This document shows positions 7,773 through 15,397 of a stretch of DNA of 58,214 bases, piece after piece; position 1 is the stretch's first letter, and every line of letters begins with the position of its first letter. A program made the translations under genes and the position numbers. The stretch spans positions 1 to 58,214 of the forward strand of contig CAZTSG010000004.1 in assembly GCA_964616835.1 (NCBI GenBank), written 5' to 3'. The stretch comes from JAAOZP01 sp964616835. GTDB taxonomy: Archaea > Thermoproteota > EX4484-205 > JAAOZP01. The notes beneath the pieces were generated by a model, which worked only from the letters and a program-made list of their open reading frames with translations, was not told the origin of the DNA and did not search any database.

Positions 7773-8612
7773 ATGAAAACATCCTCCGAGGTTCTGCCGA
7801 AGCTTGACTATAATAGGGTTATCGAATACTTGACGATAAGTCTGAGAAAATACTTTGAAAAAGCCCGTAGGGAAACGGGAATTGTAGGCTTATCCGGCGG
7901 ACTTGACAGTAGCGTAACCGCCCATCTAACCGTAAAAGCATTAGGAGCAGAAAGGACTAGGCTTTACATACTACCTTCGATCGTTACGCCCCAAGAAGAT
8001 ATTGAGGATGCGACGAGCATAATTAAACAACTAAACATACCTGCGGAAAACTGGAGGATAATCAGCATCGACCAAGTTGTTGAAGCGTTTGAAAAGTCGC
8101 TTGGGCCAATGGGGAGGGTTGAGAAGGGAAATGTGATGGCTAGGAGCAGGATGGTTATGCTCTACCATGAGGCGGCAGTCCACAGAGGCCTAGTCGTGGG
8201 CACGAGCGACAGGAGCGAGATACTTTTGGGGTACTTCACTAAGTATGGTGATGGCGGCGCAGACATTCTTCCAATAGGAGGTCTCTACAAGACCATGGTG
8301 AGACAATTGGCTGAATACCTAGGTGTTCCAGAGAAGATACGTAGTAAGCCAGCTTCGCCGGGTTTTTGGCCCGGTCACACCGCTAGGGACGAGATTGGGG
8401 TTGATTATGACGTTTTAGATGCAGTACTCTACTTGAGGTTTGATAAAGGCCTTGGAGAAAAGGGGATTCAGAAAACCCTGCAGATACCCATAGAGACTGT
8501 TAGAATGGTCTTGGAAAGAATCAGGCTGAACCAGCATAAGAGGCGTATGCCGAAGGCATTCCCCGTTGATTACAGTGAGATGAGGGTGAGAAAACATGTC
8601 AACAAGCTTTAA
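7773..8612 (+). CDS. nadE: NH3-dependent NAD+ synthetase
   Basis: This 279-residue NadE converts deamido-NAD to NAD using ATP and ammonia. The PP-loop SGGLDSS (residues 41-47) binds ATP pyrophosphate. Further signatures are VVGTSDRSEILLGYFTKYGDGGADILPIGGLYKTMVRQLA in the deamido-NAD site and KPASPGFWPGHTARDEIG near the C-terminus. There is no glutaminase domain, so free ammonia is the nitrogen donor. Length fits archaeal NadE. It follows the Nudix hydrolase closely, consistent with a small NAD-metabolism unit. Confidence 0.93.
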   Translation: MKTSSEVLPKLDYNRVIEYLTISLRKYFEKARRETGIVGLSGGLDSSVTAHLTVKALGAERTRLYILPSIVTPQEDIEDATSIIKQLNIPAENWRIISIDQVVEAFEKSLGPMGRVEKGNVMARSRMVMLYHEAAVHRGLVVGTSDRSEILLGYFTKYGDGGADILPIGGLYKTMVRQLAEYLGVPEKIRSKPASPGFWPGHTARDEIGVDYDVLDAVLYLRFDKGLGEKGIQKTLQIPIETVRMVLERIRLNQHKRRMPKAFPVDYSEMRVRKHVNKL

Positions 8613-8644
8613 GAGCGAGAAAAGCCCGCAGGGGTTGAAAGCAT

Positions 8645-9280
8645 TTGAATAGCCTAGTTGAGATACCTTTAACCTCCTTCATCGTGTCTCTCTCCGGAGC
8701 CCTTGCCCCGGGCCCCCTGATAGTTACAACCGTTAGAGAATCCTCTTACATGAGGAGCTTTAAGCCAGGAGTATTCCTGTCTCTTGGGCATGCGTTAGCG
8801 GAAGCACCTGTCACTTTAATGCTGACTTACGGGCTGCTTAATGTTAGCAAGGATTTTTACCCTATCGTAAGCATATTGGGCGGGATCTTTTTAATCGCGA
8901 TGAGCATTCTATCTTTTTTAAAAAAGGCTAATAGCGTTGAAGCCCAGGGAGCTGCGCAAGCCCACGGTCCACTGACCATGATTGCACTGGGAGCTACAAT
9001 ATCTGTTTCGAACCCCTACTGGATTACTTGGTGGCTCACTATAGGGGCAGCCTACGTTTCTAAATCACTACCTTGGGGTGCGCTGGGGATAGTTTTATTC
9101 TACATCAGCCATCAAATGGGAGATTTTGCTGTTCTAGGATCCGTCTCAAAGCTGATGGCTAGTGGTGCTAGGAGCCTTGGGGAGAAGGGTTTAAAAATTC
9201 TGGTTGCCGTGTGCAATATTGCAATAATAGCGATAGGCGTCTCGTTCATGTTGGAGGGGGCCCGTATCTTCGCGTCTTAA
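8645..9280 (+). CDS. LysE/RhtB-type amino-acid exporter
   Basis: This 211-residue membrane protein has about six hydrophobic helices. The first contains SGALAPGPLIVTTVRES, matching the family's conserved 'PGP' exporter motif, followed by LGHALAEAPVTL. The second half contains ISVSNPYWITWW, equivalent to the N-P-x-x-x-x-W/F motif of the second repeat. LysE-type carriers export amino acids or other small metabolites. Start is TTG, 32 bases after nadE. The substrate cannot be deduced. Confidence 0.75.
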   Translation: MNSLVEIPLTSFIVSLSGALAPGPLIVTTVRESSYMRSFKPGVFLSLGHALAEAPVTLMLTYGLLNVSKDFYPIVSILGGIFLIAMSILSFLKKANSVEAQGAAQAHGPLTMIALGATISVSNPYWITWWLTIGAAYVSKSLPWGALGIVLFYISHQMGDFAVLGSVSKLMASGARSLGEKGLKILVAVCNIAIIAIGVSFMLEGARIFAS

Positions 9281-9354
9281 ACCACGAAATAATGGAGAAA
9301 CTGTTTTACGGTTGGAAGAGAATGTTTTTCAACCTTTGACCATTCTCCCCTCCC

Positions 9355-12201
9355 GTGGAGGAACCGTCTAGCAGGGAAGTCGTCTCAATGCTTGCCGAGC
9401 CCGTTGCCAAGCTCGTTTTAGAGAGGGGTCTTATACCGTTAACCGAGCCGCAGCTTAAAGCAATACCTGAAATAATTAATGGGAACAACGTTCTAATAGT
9501 AGCCCCCACCGGAATAGGGAAGACGGAAGCAGCCCTGCTCCCGATTTTAAGCATGATGGTTAGAGAGAGGATTAATGTTAAGAGCGGAGTGTTTCTGCTC
9601 TACGTAACCCCGCTCAGGGCTCTAAACAGAGACCTGGTGGAGAGGATAAGCTGGTGGGCTAGCAGGCTCGACTTGAAGCTCTCAGTAAGGCATGGGGATA
9701 CTCCGTCTTCCCAGAGAAGAGCCCAGTCATTAAGCCCTCCTCACATCCTCGTCACAACGCCGGAGACTTTTCAAATCCTGCTGATAGGCGCCAGGCTCAG
9801 GAGCCATTTGAAAACCGTGAGATGGGTCGTGGTCGACGAGCTTCACGAACTGGCTTCAGACAAAAGGGGGAGCCAGCTCTCCCTCGGCCTGGAGAGGCTT
9901 AAGAAGCTCGTGGGGGGGAAGATACAGATCATAGGGCTCTCCGCAACCATAGGCGAGCCGGAGCAGCTTGCGCGCTTCCTCGTAGGGTCGGATGGCGATT
10001 TTAAGGTTGTTGCAACTCCAGTGCCCAAGGGCGTTGAAATAAGCCTTGTGCTCCCAGACGTTGCCGATGAGGATTATTTACTTGCGGAAAGGCTTTTGAC
10101 AACCCCCGAGGTAGCGGCAAGGCTCAGAGTTATTAGGGAAGCGCTTGGCAGGAGCAACGCTTTACTGCTCTTCACCAACACTAGAGCAACGGCTGAGGCG
10201 CTCTCCAACAGGCTGCTGGTAATGAGCCTCCCCACTCCTGTTTCAATCCACCACGGGTCTCTCGGCGTGGAGGCGAGGGTTAGGGCGGAGGAGGGTTTGA
10301 AGGAGGGGGAGTTGAGGGGGGTAGTATGCACCTCCAGCCTTGAATTAGGCATAGACGTCGGCTCTATAGATTTCGTAATACAATACGGCTCGCCGAGGCA
10401 GGCTTCGAGGCTCATTCAGAGAATCGGGAGGAGCGGGCACAGGATAGGCTTAACATCTAGAGGAATGGTTTTATGCATGGATGAGGACGACGCCATTGAA
10501 TCTACTGTTATAAGGAGGAGGGCTTTAAACAGCATTTACGAACCTGTTTCGCCTCCAGAAGCTCCCTACGATGTTCTTGCGCATCAAATAGTAGGAATGC
10601 TCTTGGAAAAGAACAGGTGGAGTGTGGAAGAAATGTTGAAGCTTATTCAGGGCAGTACACCGTATTCAAGAATTTCGAGAGGGGAGTTGGAGAGGATCCT
10701 GGAGTTTCTCTCAACGCAGTATCCGAGGCTGCTGTTTTTCGAAAAATACAGTGACATGGTCAGACCTGGGAGGAGAAGAGAGCTCATAAGGTTCTTCTTC
10801 GAACATATTTCAAGCATACCTGAGGTCAAGCAGTACCCTGTTTTCAACGAGGAAGAAAACCTTGTCGTCGGAAACTTGGATGAGGAGTTCGTTGCAGAGA
10901 AAGGCCTTCCGGGGACGAAATTCGTAATGGGGGGACTAGTATGGTCGATAATTCAGGTTTTTAACGGTAAGGTCATAGTTAAGAGGGCGGAGGACTCTTT
11001 AGGAGCAGTACCCTTCTGGACCGGTGAGGAAATACCTGTTACTTACGAAGCAGCGATAGAAGTAGGGGGCTTCAGAAGGATGGTTGAAGAAGAGTATCGT
11101 AGGGGAAGCAGACCAGAGGAAATAGTTGAAAAAGTATCTGAAAAATACGGTGTTGAAGGGGATTTCGCTCTCAAGATCGTTAAGCCTACTTTAGAGTGTC
11201 TTGAGAAAGGCATACCAATCGGCACTGATAGGAGAATCGTGTTTGAGAAGTGGGGCGACTATACCATCATACACGCTTGCTTGGGAGACCTTGGAAACAG
11301 GGCTTTGTCAAAGATCGTTGGGTCAATAGTGCTTTCTGAAGTAGGGTTAACGGTTCCCGTGAGCAGAGACCCCTATAGAGTGATGGTTGAAAGAGTAGTC
11401 TCGTCGTCGGTGATACTGGATAGGATTAGAAGCCTCGATGAGAAGGAAGTTATGAGGATGCTCTTAGAGAATATTGAAAACGTTGGGCTTTTCAAAAGAA
11501 GGTTCCTACACGTCGCTAGGAGAATGGGGATAATAGAGAAAGACGCTGACCTCACATCCATAAGGTTGGAATCCCTCATAAGAAGCAGTAAGGGAACAGT
11601 GGCCTATGATGAGGCAGTTAAGGAATTGCTGTCGAAAGACTATGATGTAAAACCACTGATGGAGATGGTTAGGAAAATTGCCTCGGGGGAGCTTGAAACA
11701 ATTGTGTATGAGAACGAAAATGAGCCATCCCCCTTGGCAAAACCCATACTTAGACAGGCTGAGAGACACCTCGACATATATCCTCCGGAGAAGGTTGACA
11801 AGATAGTTTTAATGTATGCCTCAGCAAGGCTTAGGAATACTCCCCTAGAACTTGTTTGTAGCGAATGCGGCTTGCTCCATGGCACTATTAAACCGGAGGA
11901 ATATTCTCCGGGTGCAAGGTGCAGCAGGTGCGGTGGTAAACTGGGCGTGAACCCTATGCCGGGCGTTAGAATTAGGCGCGGGAAATCGAGGAGGATGAAA
12001 ATGGTTTTCAGAAAGATCGCTAAAACGGCGGAGTTGCTTGAAAAATACGGTGGAGATGCTGCTCTAGCCCTTGCCGGGAGAGGATTAAGCCTGAAGACTG
12101 TTGAGAAAATACTGTTGAGAAAAAGCGCGACGGGGGAGGATATTGTGAAGCTGATAGTCGACGCTGAGAGAAAGCGTTTTCAAAGAGCTTTAGAAGCTTA
12201 G
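9355..12201 (+). CDS. Lhr-type superfamily-2 helicase
   Basis: This 948-residue ATP-dependent helicase is of the archaeal Lhr (large helicase-related) group. Motifs are Walker A APTGIGKT (50-57), motif Ia TPLRALNRDL, Walker B VVDELHEL (~160), motif III LSATIG, and motifs V-VI CTSSLELGIDVG and QRIGRSGHRIG. A winged helix and the Lhr-specific domain follow. A C-terminal zinc-ribbon-like segment carries CSECG and CSRCGG (around residues 845-875). Start is GTG. Lhr enzymes unwind 3'-tailed DNA/RNA hybrids and act in repair and RNA processing. The zinc ribbon suggests an aLhr2-like variant, but subgrouping needs a tree. Confidence 0.85.
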   Translation: MEEPSSREVVSMLAEPVAKLVLERGLIPLTEPQLKAIPEIINGNNVLIVAPTGIGKTEAALLPILSMMVRERINVKSGVFLLYVTPLRALNRDLVERISWWASRLDLKLSVRHGDTPSSQRRAQSLSPPHILVTTPETFQILLIGARLRSHLKTVRWVVVDELHELASDKRGSQLSLGLERLKKLVGGKIQIIGLSATIGEPEQLARFLVGSDGDFKVVATPVPKGVEISLVLPDVADEDYLLAERLLTTPEVAARLRVIREALGRSNALLLFTNTRATAEALSNRLLVMSLPTPVSIHHGSLGVEARVRAEEGLKEGELRGVVCTSSLELGIDVGSIDFVIQYGSPRQASRLIQRIGRSGHRIGLTSRGMVLCMDEDDAIESTVIRRRALNSIYEPVSPPEAPYDVLAHQIVGMLLEKNRWSVEEMLKLIQGSTPYSRISRGELERILEFLSTQYPRLLFFEKYSDMVRPGRRRELIRFFFEHISSIPEVKQYPVFNEEENLVVGNLDEEFVAEKGLPGTKFVMGGLVWSIIQVFNGKVIVKRAEDSLGAVPFWTGEEIPVTYEAAIEVGGFRRMVEEEYRRGSRPEEIVEKVSEKYGVEGDFALKIVKPTLECLEKGIPIGTDRRIVFEKWGDYTIIHACLGDLGNRALSKIVGSIVLSEVGLTVPVSRDPYRVMVERVVSSSVILDRIRSLDEKEVMRMLLENIENVGLFKRRFLHVARRMGIIEKDADLTSIRLESLIRSSKGTVAYDEAVKELLSKDYDVKPLMEMVRKIASGELETIVYENENEPSPLAKPILRQAERHLDIYPPEKVDKIVLMYASARLRNTPLELVCSECGLLHGTIKPEEYSPGARCSRCGGKLGVNPMPGVRIRRGKSRRMKMVFRKIAKTAELLEKYGGDAALALAGRGLSLKTVEKILLRKSATGEDIVKLIVDAERKRFQRALEA

Positions 12202-12296
12202 AATATTTAACCCTTCAACGCATTGTATAAATAGCGAGCGTAACCTTACTCAGCGATTCTAGAAAAGCAAGATTGTTTCAAATCCTTGCCTACGGG

Positions 12297-12848
12297 TCAA
12301 GCGCTTAAAACATAGTGTATGAATTTCTCCACATCGAGTTCAGCGAAAGTCCTCCATCCTAGCACAAGATTATTCCCGTCTTCAGCAATGTATCCCCTAC
12401 GTATGTACCTGGCGAGGTTAAGCTTGACTTTCCACTCGGGAAATTTCTTTTTCAGTATTTCCTCAACCTCTTTAACCGGGGCCGACCCCTTATGAGAGAT
12501 TATCGTTGATATGACGACAGCCAACCCAGCGATCTCGTCTATAGACCATCCTAGTGTTTTCGCAGCGGTAATGCTCAATTCATCCTTGAGCGTAACGTAG
12601 AACCTTGCAGTAGAGAGTTTGCTTTCGTCATCGCTGATATTAAGCTCGCTCCCGTCGTCCGAGACTATTTTTATCGTTAACCCAAGTTCTTGAAAACGCG
12701 TGTTGAGAAACTTGATTATAGAAAGATAGCCTGGCCCAAGGTTCTTCTTAAGCTCCCACCCCTTAACCCCTGGAACTCTGTGACTTTTAAACAATAAGAG
12801 TTGAACTGCCCGCGCGACCTTGCTCCTTATTCTTTCCTCCCGCTCCAA
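12297..12848 (-). CDS. Nse3/MAGE-like tandem winged-helix (KITE) protein
   Basis: This 183-residue protein has two winged-helix halves laid out like the MAGE homology domain of eukaryotic Nse3. The first begins VARAVQLLLFKSHRVPGVKG (residues 11-30), comparable to the opening of MAGE domains (V-x-x-L-V-x-F-L-L-x-K ... P-I-K). The second has GLAVVISTIISHKGSAP (108-124), a conserved MAGE helix position. It ends with the tyrosine-basic strand YIAEDGNNLVLGWRTFAEL (153-171), whose GWRTFAEL aligns with the MAGE signature GPR-x-x-x-E. It lies 12 bases downstream of the kleisin-like gene on the same strand. In Smc5/6, Nse3 binds the kleisin Nse4 and DNA. The homology is by eye. Confidence 0.7.
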   Translation of the reverse strand: MEREERIRSKVARAVQLLLFKSHRVPGVKGWELKKNLGPGYLSIIKFLNTRFQELGLTIKIVSDDGSELNISDDESKLSTARFYVTLKDELSITAAKTLGWSIDEIAGLAVVISTIISHKGSAPVKEVEEILKKKFPEWKVKLNLARYIRRGYIAEDGNNLVLGWRTFAELDVEKFIHYVLSA

Positions 12849-12860
12849 TTCACTATCCTC

Positions 12861-13571
12861 CTAAATGGGTAATGCTACTGAATGCTTGCCAACATCCTTC
12901 GGGCTCGTCTTGAAAACCCAGACCTTGTTTTTCAAAGGGTCCTGCACAATCCCCACAAGCCCCCTTGTCATGAGGAAGCTTAAAGCTAATGCTCTCAACA
13001 CCTTCTTCTCCTCCCCCTCCCTATTTATCAAGTCGTAATAGTCAACAGGTTCAGAACCGATTTCCCCCATGATCTTCTCCATCTCGGCTTCAAAATCAGC
13101 CTCCTCCATCTCCAAGAGCTCGCTAAGCATGCTCGGAGTACCTGTTAAGGCTTCCTCAGCCCCAGGCAAGTAGTATTCCCTCAGGTTAGCCCAGTAGCCG
13201 TAGGCTGTCCGCATTATGCTCATAGTAGCTTGCTCGTTTTCAGCAATAGGCCTGAAGGCTTTAAGGAAGGCTTCTGCAAGCCTCTCCCTGTCAAGCCCCA
13301 TGAGCCTGATCTCCATGAGAAAGGGGTCGAGGTAGAGCCTGCTAGCCCTCTTCTTAACATCCTCTTGTTGGAGCAGTATCACATAGATTATCTTTAGCAG
13401 AGCAGCCATGTTCATAACTAGGGTTTTCTCATCCATTTCAGATAGTCCTTCTCTAAGTTTCCTAATGTTCTCTTTAACGTCTACTACGAAAGGATCAAGA
13501 TTCTTCTCAATAACCTCATCGCAAAGACGGATTATTCTCTCAATCAGCTCGACGTATTTGCTAGATGGCAT
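12861..13571 (-). CDS. Nse4-like kleisin candidate
   Basis: This 236-residue, largely helical acidic protein resembles Nse4, the kleisin of Smc5/6. The N-terminal half contains a long helix ending in a basic-leucine turn (EDVKKRASRLYLDPFLMEIRLMG, residues 70-92), like the kleisin helix that binds an SMC neck. After a linker rich in Glu and Met, a C-terminal domain from ~155 reads EAEMEKIMGEIGSEPVDYYDLIN, then a helix VLRALALSFLMTRGLVGIV and strand VWVFKT. This parallels the Nse4 order of E-rich helix, P-x-x-[FY]-[FY]-D-L-[IV], then a SF-x-x-x-x-G-x-x-x-I winged helix. It is cotranscribed with the MAGE-like gene. No enzyme motif is visible. Confidence 0.62.
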   Translation of the reverse strand: MPSSKYVELIERIIRLCDEVIEKNLDPFVVDVKENIRKLREGLSEMDEKTLVMNMAALLKIIYVILLQQEDVKKRASRLYLDPFLMEIRLMGLDRERLAEAFLKAFRPIAENEQATMSIMRTAYGYWANLREYYLPGAEEALTGTPSMLSELLEMEEADFEAEMEKIMGEIGSEPVDYYDLINREGEEKKVLRALALSFLMTRGLVGIVQDPLKNKVWVFKTSPKDVGKHSVALPI

Positions 13572-13632
13572 TTAGTTCAACTCCTCATCCATGCGACTCA
13601 GAACCAACTGATAGAATAAGGATATTAAACTT

Positions 13633-13641
13633 TATATGGGT
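13633..13641 (-). promoter_or_regulatory. TATA-like element before the kleisin-MAGE operon
   Basis: On the minus strand CATATAAAG stands about 65 bases before the ATG at 13571, within a 108-base AT-rich gap. It would give a leader of roughly 40 bases. Weak evidence by pattern only. Confidence 0.35.
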
Positions 13642-13679
13642 TAGTAAAAATCAATAAAATCGAACCAAAAACGAGTACT

Positions 13680-14242
13680 TTACGAAAATTTATTTTTACA
13701 ATGCTTAACCTTGTATTTTGCGGCGAGTATTGTTAAAAATCCGATAATCACCATTATAACTCCCCCGCCAACAATATTATAGTCAGGCTCGTCTCGAAAT
13801 TTAGCTACCCATACATGCACCTCCTTTGGATACAGGTCATCGTTAAGGAAGATGAAGTATTTTACGTGAAACGAACCTAGTGCACCTGGAAATTCCGGCG
13901 GGGATGCGTTAAACAAATATTCTGCGTGATTAGTTTCAACCCAATGAGGCTCGTACTCTCCCCTCCGCCATTTCCAGAAATATTCATCTGATAACGGGTA
14001 ACACGTTTTAATAGTATCGTTAGAGACGAAGGAAGCAATATAGTTAGATAGAGAGTAAATCGCAAAGTCAATCCAATCAGAACTGTTTCCCGGAATAATG
14101 AGTACGTTATCCCTCTCTACATAATAGAAAACCCTTACTCTCCCGAACAAAGGGTTTATCAGGAAGATAGTAAGGATGATGATGCTAAAGCAATCAGCAT
14201 CGAGCCAAGTCCCATTGCTACGAGGAAAAAATCTTTTCCCAT
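13680..14242 (-). pseudogene. Frameshifted exported protein gene with a C-terminal membrane anchor
   Basis: A good start (ATG at 14242, with AGGTG six bases upstream) opens a signal-like N-terminus MGKDFFLVAMGLGSMLIALA, which runs into a stop after about 27 codons. The neighbouring frame continues the hydrophobic helix (SIIILTIFLINPLFGRVRVFYYV) and stays open to 13680. One frameshift in the ATC-repeat around 14180-14190 would join them into a ~187-residue protein with an outer domain and a C-terminal helix (NIVGGGVIMVIIGFLTILAA). This may be genuine decay or a sequencing indel. It follows the other frameshifted gene on the same strand. Function unknown. Confidence 0.55.
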
Positions 14243-14277
14243 ATTCGCACCTTTAATTACTTATGCAACAAATTCTT

Positions 14278-15179
14278 TTAAGGAATTGCAGGCACCGTTT
14301 GAAGGAAACCAGTAGCAACTCCGTCATTAGTGTATACTTTTCCCTTAATGACATAAGCTGGAGTTATTTTTGTGAATTCTGCTTCTAATGAGGGGGCAAA
14401 ATACACTAGTTCAACCGATTCAACGACAGCTTTGATAATTCTTTCCCTAGGCACATCTACCCCGTAGCCCAGCTCTCTGAGCTTTTCAACAGCCTGTCTA
14501 GGCTTCAGTATGCGAACTTTTTGAGAAGCATTAACCTCCCAGAAGCTGCCGATGAAACCTATTATCTCTCCGCCCTTACCTATGTAAACCCGGACTTTAG
14601 CGCCAGGACCCCACAATGGCAAACCATCATAGTAAAGCATAAAATTTTTACATGAATATTGTTCAACATCGTTTTCTCAGAACCATTCACAGTATAATAT
14701 ATCGTAATAGTATCGTTGGCAACATCCGAAAACGATATTTGTAGGCTTCTTGACGTAATACCTTCGGCCTTAAGCCTCCTAAGAAATTGTTCTGCAATAG
14801 CTATACAGTTTTCGGTCAATGGAAGTTCTTGCCAAGTATAGGCAGCACAACACATTTTATCATTATCGAAGTATTTTATTCCTCCAGAAGCATATACGGA
14901 GAGTTCACGGGAACCCTCTACAATCTTCCAAGCATTATCCGTAAATTGAGGCTCGCTCCTCATATTAAACAGTTCCAATGCCATCTTCAAGACCTGCTCT
15001 CTAGTTATCTTTCTAGGCATCGTCTCTAGAACATAAACTTCATCTGCCACTTCCAGCAAATTGGTTTCAATAATGATTTCTTCACCACTCGCAGGCACTA
15101 ACCAACCGACTATATACAGCACCATAAGAAATAATACAGATGCTGGAAAAACTATTTTAAACATGGTTTTCATACTCAA
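14278..15179 (-). pseudogene. Frameshifted secreted protein gene (two overlapping frames)
   Basis: Frame one starts at ATG 15179 with a signal anchor (TMFKIVFPASVLFLMVLYIVGWLV) and continues to about NGSEKTMLNNIHVK near 14655. The next frame carries on with FMLYYDGLPLWGPGAKVRVYIGKGGEIIGFIGSFWEV to 14278. The switch falls on the run AAAAATTTT, a classic slippage or sequencing-error site. Joined, the protein is about 300 residues with an N-terminal signal and a PepSY/YycI-like alternating region (KITREQVLKMALELF..., ILKPRQAVEKLRELGYGV). Its exact family is not recognised. Together with the next gene it separates the Smc5-like gene from its putative partners. Confidence 0.55.
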
Positions 15180-15397
15180 TACTGTCGATCTCTTTTTTTA
15201 AATACCATCATCCTTTACTTCCTGAAACAATCGTATATTAAACAAAGATTTAAAAAGCTATCTTTCAAAAATGTTTCTGAAATATTCTAAAAAGTTGCTA
15301 TAACAAGCCCACTTACCTGTTGACTAAGATTCTTCTCTGCTAATCTCATTACGTTCAGTTACTGTTTTTTTATTTCTCCTCAACTACTTCATCATTT
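15180..15397. other. AT-rich intergenic stretch
   Basis: These 218 bases lie downstream of the Smc5-like gene and upstream of the frameshifted secreted-protein gene. They contain several T runs, which could end transcription of the minus-strand ATPase gene, and TATA-like AT tracts (for example near 15240-15260) that may promote the secreted-protein gene. I see no open frame or structured RNA. Confidence 0.4.

Noticed and set aside
12202..12296. Small RNA from a plus-strand TATA-like TATAAATAG near 12.23 kb
   Set aside because: The box is plausible, but no structured or coding sequence follows; too weak to list.
14180..14660. Bulge-helix-bulge introns at the two secreted-gene frameshifts
   Set aside because: Unlike purA, no four-base helix with three-base bulges fits, and homopolymer or short-repeat slippage explains them.
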